Source: Lachnospiraceae bacterium
GTDB lineage: Bacteria > Bacillota > Clostridia > Lachnospirales > Lachnospiraceae
Assembly (NCBI GenBank): GCA_910575475.1
Contig: CAJTGD010000003.1
Location: 124,001-188,000, forward strand
Reading direction: 5' to 3'
DNA length: 64,000 bases
Positions 28,501-34,369 of this stretch are shown here, piece by piece. The notes under the pieces were generated by a model. That model was not told where the DNA came from. It did no database searches and saw nothing but the letters and a program-made list of their open reading frames with translations. Each line of letters starts with the position of its first letter. Position 1 is the stretch's first letter. Made by a program: the position numbers and the translations under genes.

Positions 28501-28733
28501 TTTACCAGTGTCAATCCGGTCAGCGCGCTTGTGGCTGTGATGGCCGGTTTCGTTATGCGTGAAGTAAGTTTATCCCCTACGTCAGTAAAAACGCTCCCCA
28601 CACGATCCAGCTTTTTTGTGATGTTCTGGACTTTGCTCTGGAAGGAATCCAGGGTCTTCTGGGCTGTTGAAAATGCTTTCTCAAAGCCGGTGGAATCGCC
28701 TGTAATCTTTGCACTCAATGTAAAATCTGCCAT
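25578..28733 (-). CDS. Phage tail tape measure protein
   Basis: At 1051 residues this is the longest protein of the prophage. The N-terminus is coiled coil (FEKAFSTAQKTLDSFQSKVQ). A tape-measure core follows at about 80-270 (SAMESVKGTSYGMDAAATTA; IYQWLAEAAGITAAEVKEMA). Then come a hydrophobic segment at about 330-380 and a long Val/Ile/Ser-rich region at about 610-960 with many repeated hydrophobic stretches. It sets tail length and probably enters the host membrane. It directly follows the tail chaperone frames, as expected. Confidence 0.92.
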   Translation of the reverse strand: MADFTLSAKITGDSTGFEKAFSTAQKTLDSFQSKVQNITKKLDRVGSVFTDVGDKLTSRITKPAITATSALTGLTLVKGFNRLTGIDDAKAKLKGLGHDAESVTEIMNSAMESVKGTSYGMDAAATTAASAVAAGIQPGKELTRYLSLTADAAAIAGASMADMGSIINKVQTSQIAYTDDLNQLADRGLPIYQWLAEAAGITAAEVKEMASEGQISSQMFLDAIEKNIGGAAKIMGESSFTAAISNIGASISRIGANFLDAGGKGGGFFSILKPMLTDFNNSLGILEEKAADLGVRFGEAFSSVISGIQGLKARFDSLSPSMQGLIIKGAGIGTAVAVGLGPALKIAGKLTTGFSSVLGVVSMIASPAGIALAAITALASGVAYLMKTNESFRTGVTAAWDVISGKIQSALSGLMPVLSGVFEEIRTRFQDMLSALSNADFSGVFAGLQGFAENVKSLVSGIDLSGLYEILQTAAGKVQSFVSGIDFSGVVEKVQAVKDKLQGIISGIEFGDIYAKIQPTLEAIPDAFASIGNGMLGAIQGFVPAMTAMFETVKSVITTAYDTFKGFVSGLTEGFSAGLGGAVGFQTAFTSILGLLCPPLKTILLLFQNFGPQIQTLVSMIGSSLVPIFTTLGATIGGIASAVMPAIQSALANLMPVISEIINTVLQVVSTVLPVLVSLINQLAPFLVQIAGVIGQIFAALAPMIAQLVSTLLPVITNIITVLSNVASAVMPAIIAILNVVMSVIQTLTPIIMDVLSVVVSVVSGIISAVNPIISFIGSVISAVMATISPIVTFIADIIATVIQVIGTIIGTVTGIFSTVFSIISGVFSNISNFISTVINAVSTVISTLTGVVGSVFNSIYSVVSSVMGNVRSFITGVFNGIKSAWNGLTSFVSGVFSGIASAVNQLVSQVKGFVNGVISGINAAVGLINMIPGVSIGYIPYLARGTDDWQGGFARMNEGGRGELTYLPNGTQVIPHDISVKYAKEAARINHNSADGAVIDYDRLINGIAAAMSGVKVESSMNVGGRTLAKVIAPLINDRMGVLNTRAEMG

Positions 28734-28734
28734 T

Positions 28735-29459
28735 TCAGCACCTCCTTATCGACGGAAGGTTGTTCGCCTTATAGATTGCATCCACCCATCCGGTTCCTTC
28801 CGTTTTTTCTACATCCCGAATGATTTTCAGGTTGTCGCGGATCACTTCCATATCCGCTTTTTTCACTTTCTTTTTGTTCCACAGCTTCAATGCCTTTTTC
28901 CTCTTCGGACGGTTTGCATTGAAATAAGCTGTAAAATCAGCATTGTACATGTTATAGCTGTCTGCCACCATCTTGCTTTCCCAGGCTTTCCGGATGAACG
29001 CAATTTCTCTCGGCGTCAGTGCGTCATAATCTGATCTGGAATATCCGAAATTGACAACAAAAAAAGCGAAGTCGATATCCTTTTGATACGGCTCCGCAAT
29101 TTCCATATACTCCTGATCCGCTTCATCGCTGCTAAAGTATTCGAACTCAATCAGCCTTCTCGGAAGAAAAAAGGGCAGTCCCTTTCCAACGCCTCCAGGA
29201 CAATCGCACACACATCCGGGTAGCCGTTGGATTCAATCAGGCTCTCCGCTATTTCCATCCCCTTCTTGGGATTCAGGAAAGCATCCGCCCCATCCTCTTT
29301 GATCCCGTATGCGACATAGGTTTTCAAGGATGCCAGACTGAGCAGCCCACGTGTACGCTGTAAGTCCGCCAGCGTCGGCATATTTGTTACTCCCTCAATC
29401 ATTTCAATCCGTTTCATGTTGTATTTCAAAGCATAATTCTTTCCGCCATAAGTAATCAT
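28735..29459 (-). CDS. Tail assembly chaperone, long form made by -1 frameshift (gpGT-like)
   Basis: Reading starts at 29459 in the short chaperone frame. At 29166-29172 the minus strand reads T TTT TTC in the right phase (CCT TTT TTC), a canonical -1 slippery heptamer. Slipping back one base continues as LPRRLIEFEYFSSDEADQEY to the stop at 28735. The joined product would have 98 plus 143, or 241, residues. The second frame has no ribosome site of its own, and its first 15 codons (MCDCPGGVGKGLPFF) only shadow the short form. This matches the gpG/gpGT arrangement of lambda and most siphoviruses, placed just before the tape measure. The minor long form recruits the tape measure and the tail tube protein. 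Confidence 0.85.
29151..29459 (-). CDS. Tail assembly chaperone, short form (gpG-like)
   Basis: The 102-residue product begins MITYGGKNYALKYNMKRIEM and has the small helical pattern of tail chaperones (SLASLKTYVAYGIKEDGADAF). Without frameshifting the ribosome stops 13 bases after the slippery site. It is expected to be the abundant form that coats the tape measure during assembly. Confidence 0.82.
   Translation of the reverse strand: MITYGGKNYALKYNMKRIEMIEGVTNMPTLADLQRTRGLLSLASLKTYVAYGIKEDGADAFLNPKKGMEIAESLIESNGYPDVCAIVLEALERDCPFFFREG
29166..29172 (-). promoter_or_regulatory. -1 ribosomal slippery heptamer
   Basis: T TTT TTC (U UUU UUC in mRNA) lies in the correct phase of the short chaperone frame, 13 bases before its stop. 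The G+C-rich sequence that follows could form a stimulating structure, which I have not folded. Confidence 0.75.
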
Positions 29460-29475
29460 AAATGATCCCTGCCTC

Positions 29476-30288
29476 CTATTCCTGAATGGTTACTGTTGCA
29501 ATACCGGCTTTTCTCGCTTTTCCCTCCGAAGTACACTCCACGATCAGAAGCCGTTCTCCTGACACTGCTGCCAGCTCTGCTTCTCCGTCCCAGGTGTCCA
29601 TACTCGTACAGTCATCATCATAAGACGGATATACAGCGGCTGATCCCTTTGAATACCGGTAAGTATTTCCGGCTTCCCTGGCCGGGTTCACATATACCGC
29701 AGTATTTCCGGCAGAACTCCCGGCAACAGAAACTACTGTCAATACATCGAGCACAGCATTCCCCGGCTGGATATCTAATGCAGGTTTATTCGTAAGGAGA
29801 TCTAGGAGCGCTCCCATACCTTCCAGGGACAGGCTGTACGTCATAGCATCATCATAGGGCGCTTCCAGCGGATAATCCGTGATGACCGCAAGACCACCGA
29901 ACATCCCTCTTTTCCGTTTTCCATCGATCACCTTGATGCACACAGGTTCCGAATTTTCAAATGATTCCGACAAAATACTGTGCGCCTCATCCCCAGGAAC
30001 GTAAAGGCCGTCATTGTCAATGCTCCACTCCTTCATACCCGCGATCTTTGATTTCCAGCCGCCAGCAGTATCCTTGCTGGTGATCTCGATGGAATCCGCG
30101 GAGCGGTTGATCGTCAGCCCCTTCTGTCCCCCAATGGCGATCAGCTTGCTCCCATCCGCATTATAGACAGCAAGCAGGATGTCCTTCCCGGCCAGTGCTT
30201 TCGCCGCAGAACTTGAAAAATCGCAGTAAGCACCGCCGTCAAATGCGTTATCCGCAAAAAGCTGTAATAAAAATCCATTGAATCTCAT
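29476..30288 (-). CDS. Major tail tube protein with N-terminal LQLFA motif
   Basis: This is a tail tube protein of the TP901-1 type: residues about 35-170 (ILLAVYNADGSKLIAIGGQKG; SIEITSKDTAGGWKSKIAG; YSLSLEGMGALLD) form the tube fold. Residues about 185-270 are an extra beta domain ending in IATVTIQE, perhaps an exposed decoration. The first residues are MRFNGFLLQLFADN. The motif LQLFA recurs at the start of the capsid and scaffold proteins of this phage, and a Prp-like protease is encoded nearby. Cleavage after the alanine would remove 12 residues. AGGAGGAGATGATGTT precedes the ATG. Confidence 0.85.
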   Translation of the reverse strand: MRFNGFLLQLFADNAFDGGAYCDFSSSAAKALAGKDILLAVYNADGSKLIAIGGQKGLTINRSADSIEITSKDTAGGWKSKIAGMKEWSIDNDGLYVPGDEAHSILSESFENSEPVCIKVIDGKRKRGMFGGLAVITDYPLEAPYDDAMTYSLSLEGMGALLDLLTNKPALDIQPGNAVLDVLTVVSVAGSSAGNTAVYVNPAREAGNTYRYSKGSAAVYPSYDDDCTSMDTWDGEAELAAVSGERLLIVECTSEGKARKAGIATVTIQE

Positions 30289-30302
30289 AACATCATCTCC
30301 TC

Positions 30303-30713
30303 CTAAATTTTACATTTGAATCCGTAGCAAATCATAAATTCATAAGCCAGAACCGCGTGCTTTTCGTTGGTCTCGTCTGTTTTGATCGTCTGCACTCCAT
30401 TATTGGTCTGCATGATCAGATCGAATCCTTCGGGAAGCTCAATGTCCTCCGTCAGCGCCTCTTCCAGCTCCTGTATCAGTCCGTAGATCCCTACAGAAGA
30501 TTCACCCGGTTCCGCGACCGCATGGATCCAGACTGTAAAGACATCCCGCCACATGGTCTTGGAATGGGCCGGACGTTTTCCAACAATCTCCGCAAAATAA
30601 AAAGGACTAGGCGCATTTTTCGGTACGGCATCATAACACTTCGTCCCTGTATGATCCTCTATTTTCTTCTGGATGGCAGATATTAGATCCGTCAGTCCTA
30701 TCTGTTTATACAT
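30303..30713 (-). CDS. Tail terminator / tail completion protein
   Basis: The 136-residue protein (LTDLISAIQKKIEDHTGTKC, DVFTVWIHAVAEPGESS, EELEEALTEDIELP) has the alpha/beta pattern of gpU-like tail terminators. It is placed directly before the tail tube gene, as in other siphoviruses. It would cap the tail and connect it to the head. Confidence 0.72.
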   Translation of the reverse strand: MYKQIGLTDLISAIQKKIEDHTGTKCYDAVPKNAPSPFYFAEIVGKRPAHSKTMWRDVFTVWIHAVAEPGESSVGIYGLIQELEEALTEDIELPEGFDLIMQTNNGVQTIKTDETNEKHAVLAYEFMICYGFKCKI

Positions 30714-30716
30714 AGC

Positions 30717-31067
30717 TTACCCTTTCTTAATCGCATTTTTTAAATCCTGATAATAGATGAATGCCTGTGAATCCACGTTTGCTTTCAGGAAGTGCTTGCC
30801 GGAAACCCAGCCCCCGTCAATTGTACGGTGCCCATATTCCACATGGGGCGCATAATCTGCGTAATAACCCATCTCGTCCCCATAGGTACCGGAAGATTTC
30901 CGCAGCTCTCCTGTTTTAATGGGCGTCCCGCCGTTTCTCGCGGCATTGAGTAATTCCGTGACATTCTTCTTGACGACCGCGTTAAAACGTACTTCATTCA
31001 TGGATTGAAGCGCCCTTGCCAGGCGATCTATATCAACTTTGTTTAATTCTATTTTTACCAAGCCCAT
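30717..31067 (-). CDS. HK97 gp10-like head-tail connector protein
   Basis: The 116 residues include the family signature TPIKTGELRKSSG and the later YAPHVEYGHRTIDG. It sits between the head closure and tail terminator genes. It starts three bases after the upstream stop region, with no gap in the operon. Confidence 0.82.
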   Translation of the reverse strand: MGLVKIELNKVDIDRLARALQSMNEVRFNAVVKKNVTELLNAARNGGTPIKTGELRKSSGTYGDEMGYYADYAPHVEYGHRTIDGGWVSGKHFLKANVDSQAFIYYQDLKNAIKKG

Positions 31068-31071
31068 TTCA

Positions 31072-31380
31072 TCATCCCTTATAAATCCTCACCTGAATCG
31101 CTGTGTACCTTGGGCTCAGGTCAATGACCTTCGTGATTTCCTGTACACAGTCGTCAATTTCTGCTTTCTGGCATTCCGGAAACATAGAAAAAGGAATCGG
31201 GATCAGGAACCGCTGTTCGTTCCGGGTCACCTCCCGGCCTTCCAGGGCAATCTGTTCATCCGTCCAGGGCGTGACACGGGCAGTTGTCTCCTTCACTGCC
31301 GTATAATCATACTGCGGGTTATGAAGCTCGTCCTCCCCGGTCTGCTTTTTTGCCAGAAGCCTGCATGTCTTCCAGATCAC
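31072..31380 (-). CDS. Phage head closure (head-tail adaptor) protein
   Basis: The 102-residue product (MIWKTCRLLAKKQTGEDELH, VTPWTDEQIALEGREVTRNE) has the look of SPP1 gp16-like head closure proteins. There is a second, overlapping open frame upstream (MIEQQEKQMAFCDLED), so the exact start is uncertain; homologues usually begin close to the WKTCRLL segment. Confidence 0.72.
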   Translation of the reverse strand: MIWKTCRLLAKKQTGEDELHNPQYDYTAVKETTARVTPWTDEQIALEGREVTRNEQRFLIPIPFSMFPECQKAEIDDCVQEITKVIDLSPRYTAIQVRIYKG

Positions 31381-31410
31381 AGAAAGCCATCTGCTTTTCC
31401 TGCTGTTCGA

Positions 31411-31620
31411 TCATTTTATTCCCTCATAATAGGTACGGCGGTACATTTTCACCACAGCATCTACGCAGATCGACTCAAACAGATTCGGCAGCGCCCCAAC
31501 ACCCAGCCGCAGGCAAAGCCGGTCAGATATGGTACTGATATACTCCTCCAGAACTTCATCCTTTAGCATTGCGTCCGGAATCCGTTTTTTCACTCTTTCC
31601 AGCATTTCCATAAAATGCAC
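31411..31620 (-). CDS. Small head-tail connector protein
   Basis: The 69-residue helical protein (MLERVKKRIPDAMLKDEVLE, FESICVDAVVKMYRRTYYEG) fits the gp6/gp15-like connector family that binds beneath the portal. The place between capsid and head closure agrees. The start could be the first, second or third ATG. Confidence 0.7.
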   Translation of the reverse strand: MHFMEMLERVKKRIPDAMLKDEVLEEYISTISDRLCLRLGVGALPNLFESICVDAVVKMYRRTYYEGIK

Positions 31621-31627
31621 CTCGCTT

Positions 31628-31834
31628 TTAGCCCTGCTTCTTTCTGGAAGTACGTTTCTTCACAGGCTGTTCCACATTTTCGATTAATGGGACGCCTTGC
31701 CTGTTCTCCTTTCCGGAAAGCTCTTTGATACGTTCCTCCGTAACATCCACCCCATCACGTGGGAAGGCTTCTCCAACGTGATAAGGGTGGTCTCCATCCT
31801 GCAGATCCGTAAAGAATTTCACCACCCTGTACAT
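31628..31834 (-). CDS. Small phage head-region protein
   Basis: Starting at ATG 31834 (AGGAGGAGAAGG upstream), this 68-residue protein reads MYRVVKFFTDLQDGDHPYHV and ends in a basic tail KKRTSRKKQG. Similar short proteins follow the capsid gene in many clostridial siphoviruses. Function is unknown. Confidence 0.68.
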   Translation of the reverse strand: MYRVVKFFTDLQDGDHPYHVGEAFPRDGVDVTEERIKELSGKENRQGVPLIENVEQPVKKRTSRKKQG

Positions 31835-31844
31835 CCTTCTCCTC

Positions 31845-32777
31845 CTATGCTCCTGTGCCGTTTCCGATCGTACCGATAAATACACCGTCCTCAAACTCGG
31901 GGAAAAACTTCACGCAGGACATCAGAAGGGTATCCACGCTTGCATTCCTGGAATTGATAGAATGCGTCATTCCGACCAAACCCGTAGAATCCGCCATCAG
32001 GGAAAATGTCTGTGCTACATCACCGGACATAGGCACATATGCCCCGCGCATATTTTCCTTAGCCGCAGCGATCGGATTTTTCGCTGTCACCTGGGGAGAG
32101 ATGATCGCAGTCCCCAATCCAAGGAAATTTTCGATATAGGTAAACCCGAACGCTGTCTGCATCGTGATCTGGGCCGTCCCCAGATAGTCAGCCACGTCCT
32201 GCTGGTTGATGAAATATACGGGTGTTACATCCTCATCCTCGTAATACTCCTGCAGTTTTGCCCACAGGTTAGCTAAAACAGCCTGCAGGGTTGCCCCGGT
32301 CACCGTTCCGGATCCCTTTTTCAGGGCTGCATATAAGGACTTCTTGGTCTCTTTCTGTACCTTTCCTACCAGCTTCTCATCACTCTGGTTGATCGCGATA
32401 TTCCTGCCGACTTTCTGGATCGTCTCTGCGGTGGTGTTTCTGCGGTACTTATCCAGGTCAAGTGAAATTGTATTGGCAAGTGTCCGTCTTACCTTCGTAA
32501 GGCCAATCGTCTTGCCTTCCCCCACCTGGTCAGCCAGTTCGCCAACATCCCACTTATAGATCTTAATATCCGTGCCGGCAGACATCGGGATCAGGTCCGT
32601 AATGCCCAGAAGCTTCTGGAGCTCTACAATATTTTTTGAAATCCGGCTGGTAAAATCAACAGAAATCGCCGGTGCCATATCTGCCGTTGTGGTCGTTCCT
32701 GCCGCCGGTTCTGTAGGCGTGGTACTGGAATCTCCCTCCGCAAATAACTGCAGCATCATAAATTCTTTGTTCTTCAT
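31845..32777 (-). CDS. Major capsid protein (HK97 fold) with N-terminal LQLFA motif
   Basis: The 310-residue protein has the pattern of HK97-type coat proteins of clostridial phages (DFTSRISKNIVELQKLLG, IGLTKVRRTLANTISLDLDK, GKVQKETKKSLYAALKKGSG, AYVPMSGDVAQTFSLMADST). The N-terminus is MKNKEFMMLQLFAEGD. The LQLFA segment equals the Prp cleavage motif known from Firmicute ribosomal protein L27 (LNLQFFA). Removal of the first 13 residues by the phage Prp-like protease is inferred. GGAGG precedes the ATG at 32777. The long propeptide (delta domain) of HK97 itself is absent, in keeping with the separate scaffold gene. Confidence 0.87.
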   Translation of the reverse strand: MKNKEFMMLQLFAEGDSSTTPTEPAAGTTTTADMAPAISVDFTSRISKNIVELQKLLGITDLIPMSAGTDIKIYKWDVGELADQVGEGKTIGLTKVRRTLANTISLDLDKYRRNTTAETIQKVGRNIAINQSDEKLVGKVQKETKKSLYAALKKGSGTVTGATLQAVLANLWAKLQEYYEDEDVTPVYFINQQDVADYLGTAQITMQTAFGFTYIENFLGLGTAIISPQVTAKNPIAAAKENMRGAYVPMSGDVAQTFSLMADSTGLVGMTHSINSRNASVDTLLMSCVKFFPEFEDGVFIGTIGNGTGA

Positions 32778-32792
32778 ACGTTCATACCTCCA

Positions 32793-33422
32793 TCATCTGA
32801 ATAAATGCATATTTTCCTGGATCAATCTCTGACGTTCCGTCCGATCCTTCACTGCCAGGATCTGCTCTTTCGTAAGTTTTGACGCCCCGCCTGCTTTGGG
32901 AGGCTCCCCCTTCAGCGCATCCTTAACGGCCTTGTTGACCGCCTCCTGGAAAAGGCTGATAAACTCTTCCACTGATTTTTTTGTCTGATCCGCATCCTCG
33001 GAGATCAGAACCCCCAGCAGGTTATCGCCAATGCTGATATTCTTCTCCCGGAGCATTGCCCTGGCAGATTTTGACATTTCCGCAATGGCTTCCTTGCGCA
33101 TCAACTCCTGAACCTGCTCCTGGAGCTTCTTGTTTTCATGCTCCGCACGCTCCTGAGCATTCATCTCCGCAAGCCGGGTCGCTTCCGCCATCTCCTTTTC
33201 ATGTTTCGCCATCATTTTTGCAAACTTCTGGTTGAACATCCGGTCAAAATCCTCATCCGAGTATTTTGCGGCGGGTTTTGGATCCGGCGGCTCTGGATCA
33301 TCCCCGCCAGTCTTGTCTTTATTCCGCGCATCCTGGTCGTCAGAGCCTTTCCCTCCCTGATCCTGACCTACCGCCGGATCTTCCGCAAATAACTGCAAGG
33401 CCATAAACAACTTATTTTTCAT
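32793..33422 (-). CDS. Capsid scaffold protein (GP20-like) with N-terminal LQLFA motif
   Basis: I start at ATG 33422 (ATGGAGGTATGAC upstream), giving MKNKLFMALQLFAEDP and 209 residues. The body is a charged coiled coil (about 60-130: FAKMMAKHEKEMAEATRLAE) and a C-terminal helical region (SVEEFISLFQEAVNKAVKDA), as in minor structural protein GP20 scaffolds. The N-terminal 13 residues are nearly the same as those of the capsid protein encoded 15 bases downstream (MKNKxFMxLQLFAE). Both would be substrates of the protease encoded 111 bases upstream. Confidence 0.83.
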   Translation of the reverse strand: MKNKLFMALQLFAEDPAVGQDQGGKGSDDQDARNKDKTGGDDPEPPDPKPAAKYSDEDFDRMFNQKFAKMMAKHEKEMAEATRLAEMNAQERAEHENKKLQEQVQELMRKEAIAEMSKSARAMLREKNISIGDNLLGVLISEDADQTKKSVEEFISLFQEAVNKAVKDALKGEPPKAGGASKLTKEQILAVKDRTERQRLIQENMHLFR

Positions 33423-33533
33423 GTCATACCTCCATAATTTCCTCATTGCTGCATGTTTCACTGTTTCCCGTAGCTTTATAGGGTTCCACGCCTGCCCTGT
33501 ATGCCCGTAAAGTTTTAAGACTTTCACGCCTGG

Positions 33534-33821
33534 TCAGATAATCCGCACATAGTCTGGAAATTCTTCCGCGATCATACAGATACCAATAAAAAAGGAATCT
33601 ATCAGAAGTTTTCCTTTTTCTGATAAATCCCCATATTGAATCGATGTCATGCCGCTCTCAATATCCGTTTCTATTCGGTCATCCGTCAGCCCTTCTATTG
33701 ATCTGACCAGCCCCTGCGTAAGCGCCGTCACTCCGGCACAGACAATGTCAGAGCCTGCCGGAGCATAGCCCGCATGGCCGCTTATCATGATTCCGTCCTT
33801 CCGGACACCCACCTCAATCAA
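33534..33821 (-). CDS. Prp-like cysteine protease (YsxB/DUF464 family), phage-encoded
   Basis: The 95-residue protein has the catalytic pattern of Prp, the protease that trims ribosomal protein L27 in Firmicutes. His16 is in SGHAGYAP and Cys28 is in SDIVCAGVTAL, the same 12-residue spacing as in Staphylococcus aureus Prp (His22, Cys34). The start is TTG with GGGAG upstream, overlapping the thioredoxin stop. It is the last gene before the scaffold. Staphylococcal phage 80alpha is known to depend on host Prp to process its scaffold and capsid. Here the phage appears to bring its own enzyme, with three matching N-terminal sites among its structural proteins. Confidence 0.82.
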   Translation of the reverse strand: MIEVGVRKDGIMISGHAGYAPAGSDIVCAGVTALTQGLVRSIEGLTDDRIETDIESGMTSIQYGDLSEKGKLLIDSFFIGICMIAEEFPDYVRII

Positions 33822-34087
33822 TTCACATCACTCCCTTCCAAAAATTCAGCGATCTCTTTAATGTCTATAGCTCCTGTGCGGTTCATTTTCACCTGCTCTC
33901 CATCCAGAAGGACTATGGCAGGCAATTTATCTATGCTGTATTTGTCTGTGGTAAACGGTTCCTCCTGTGCATTGATTTTCTGAACCTTATCTGCACCGGA
34001 TATCCGGATAAGCGGAAGGATAAACTCCTTCTCATAGAACCGGCACGGCGGACACCAAGGGGAATGGAAAAATAGTAATTTTCTCAT
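33818..34087 (-). CDS. Phage-encoded thioredoxin-like protein
   Basis: Starting at ATG 34087 (GGAGG seven bases upstream), this 89-residue protein has the active site WCPPC at residues 11-15 and a cis-proline context KLPAIVLLDG at about 62. It is a small thioredoxin fold. The gene overlaps the Prp-like protease gene, so the two are made together. It could keep the protease cysteine reduced or help fold virion proteins; both are inference. Confidence 0.8.
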   Translation of the reverse strand: MRKLLFFHSPWCPPCRFYEKEFILPLIRISGADKVQKINAQEEPFTTDKYSIDKLPAIVLLDGEQVKMNRTGAIDIKEIAEFLEGSDVN

Positions 34088-34141
34088 GTGTGATCCTCCA
34101 AATTCGCATAAGAAAACCACCGGCCGTAATGACTGGTGGTC

Positions 34142-34369
34142 TTAATACCATAATACAGTTTTTTCTTTCGGCGGGTTATCCATTTTAGCAAGCCGCACAA
34201 GTTCACGCCTTACATGAGATGGTGCCATGGAATACGTGGATCCATCATGTTCAATAATCTCCCCATCTGTCAAGCGCATTTTCATAAACCTTTTCGGTTC
34301 TTTTCCTTCTGGAAAATAATCTGCTGAAATATCAATCTCTGTTTTCCTTATGTTTTTCAAGATTACCAT
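34142..34369 (-). CDS. Small protein downstream of the MuF gene, candidate immunity protein
   Basis: This 75-residue protein (MVILKNIRKTEIDISADYF, ending PPKEKTVLWY) overlaps the 3' end of the MuF-domain gene by 38 bases in another frame. No family is recognised. In temperate phages of Firmicutes, MuF proteins with toxin tails are followed by small immunity genes, so this is the natural candidate. It may equally be an unrelated small head protein. Confidence 0.5.
   Translation of the reverse strand: MVILKNIRKTEIDISADYFPEGKEPKRFMKMRLTDGEIIEHDGSTYSMAPSHVRRELVRLAKMDNPPKEKTVLWY

Noticed and set aside
28735..29211. Separate gene for the second tail chaperone frame, with its own start at 29211
   Set aside because: No ribosome site is present and its first 15 codons are a shadow of the short form; the slippery site explains it better.
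33423..33527. N-terminal extension of 35 residues on the scaffold protein
   Set aside because: The ATG at 33422 has a perfect GGAGG site and yields the same N-terminus as the capsid protein.
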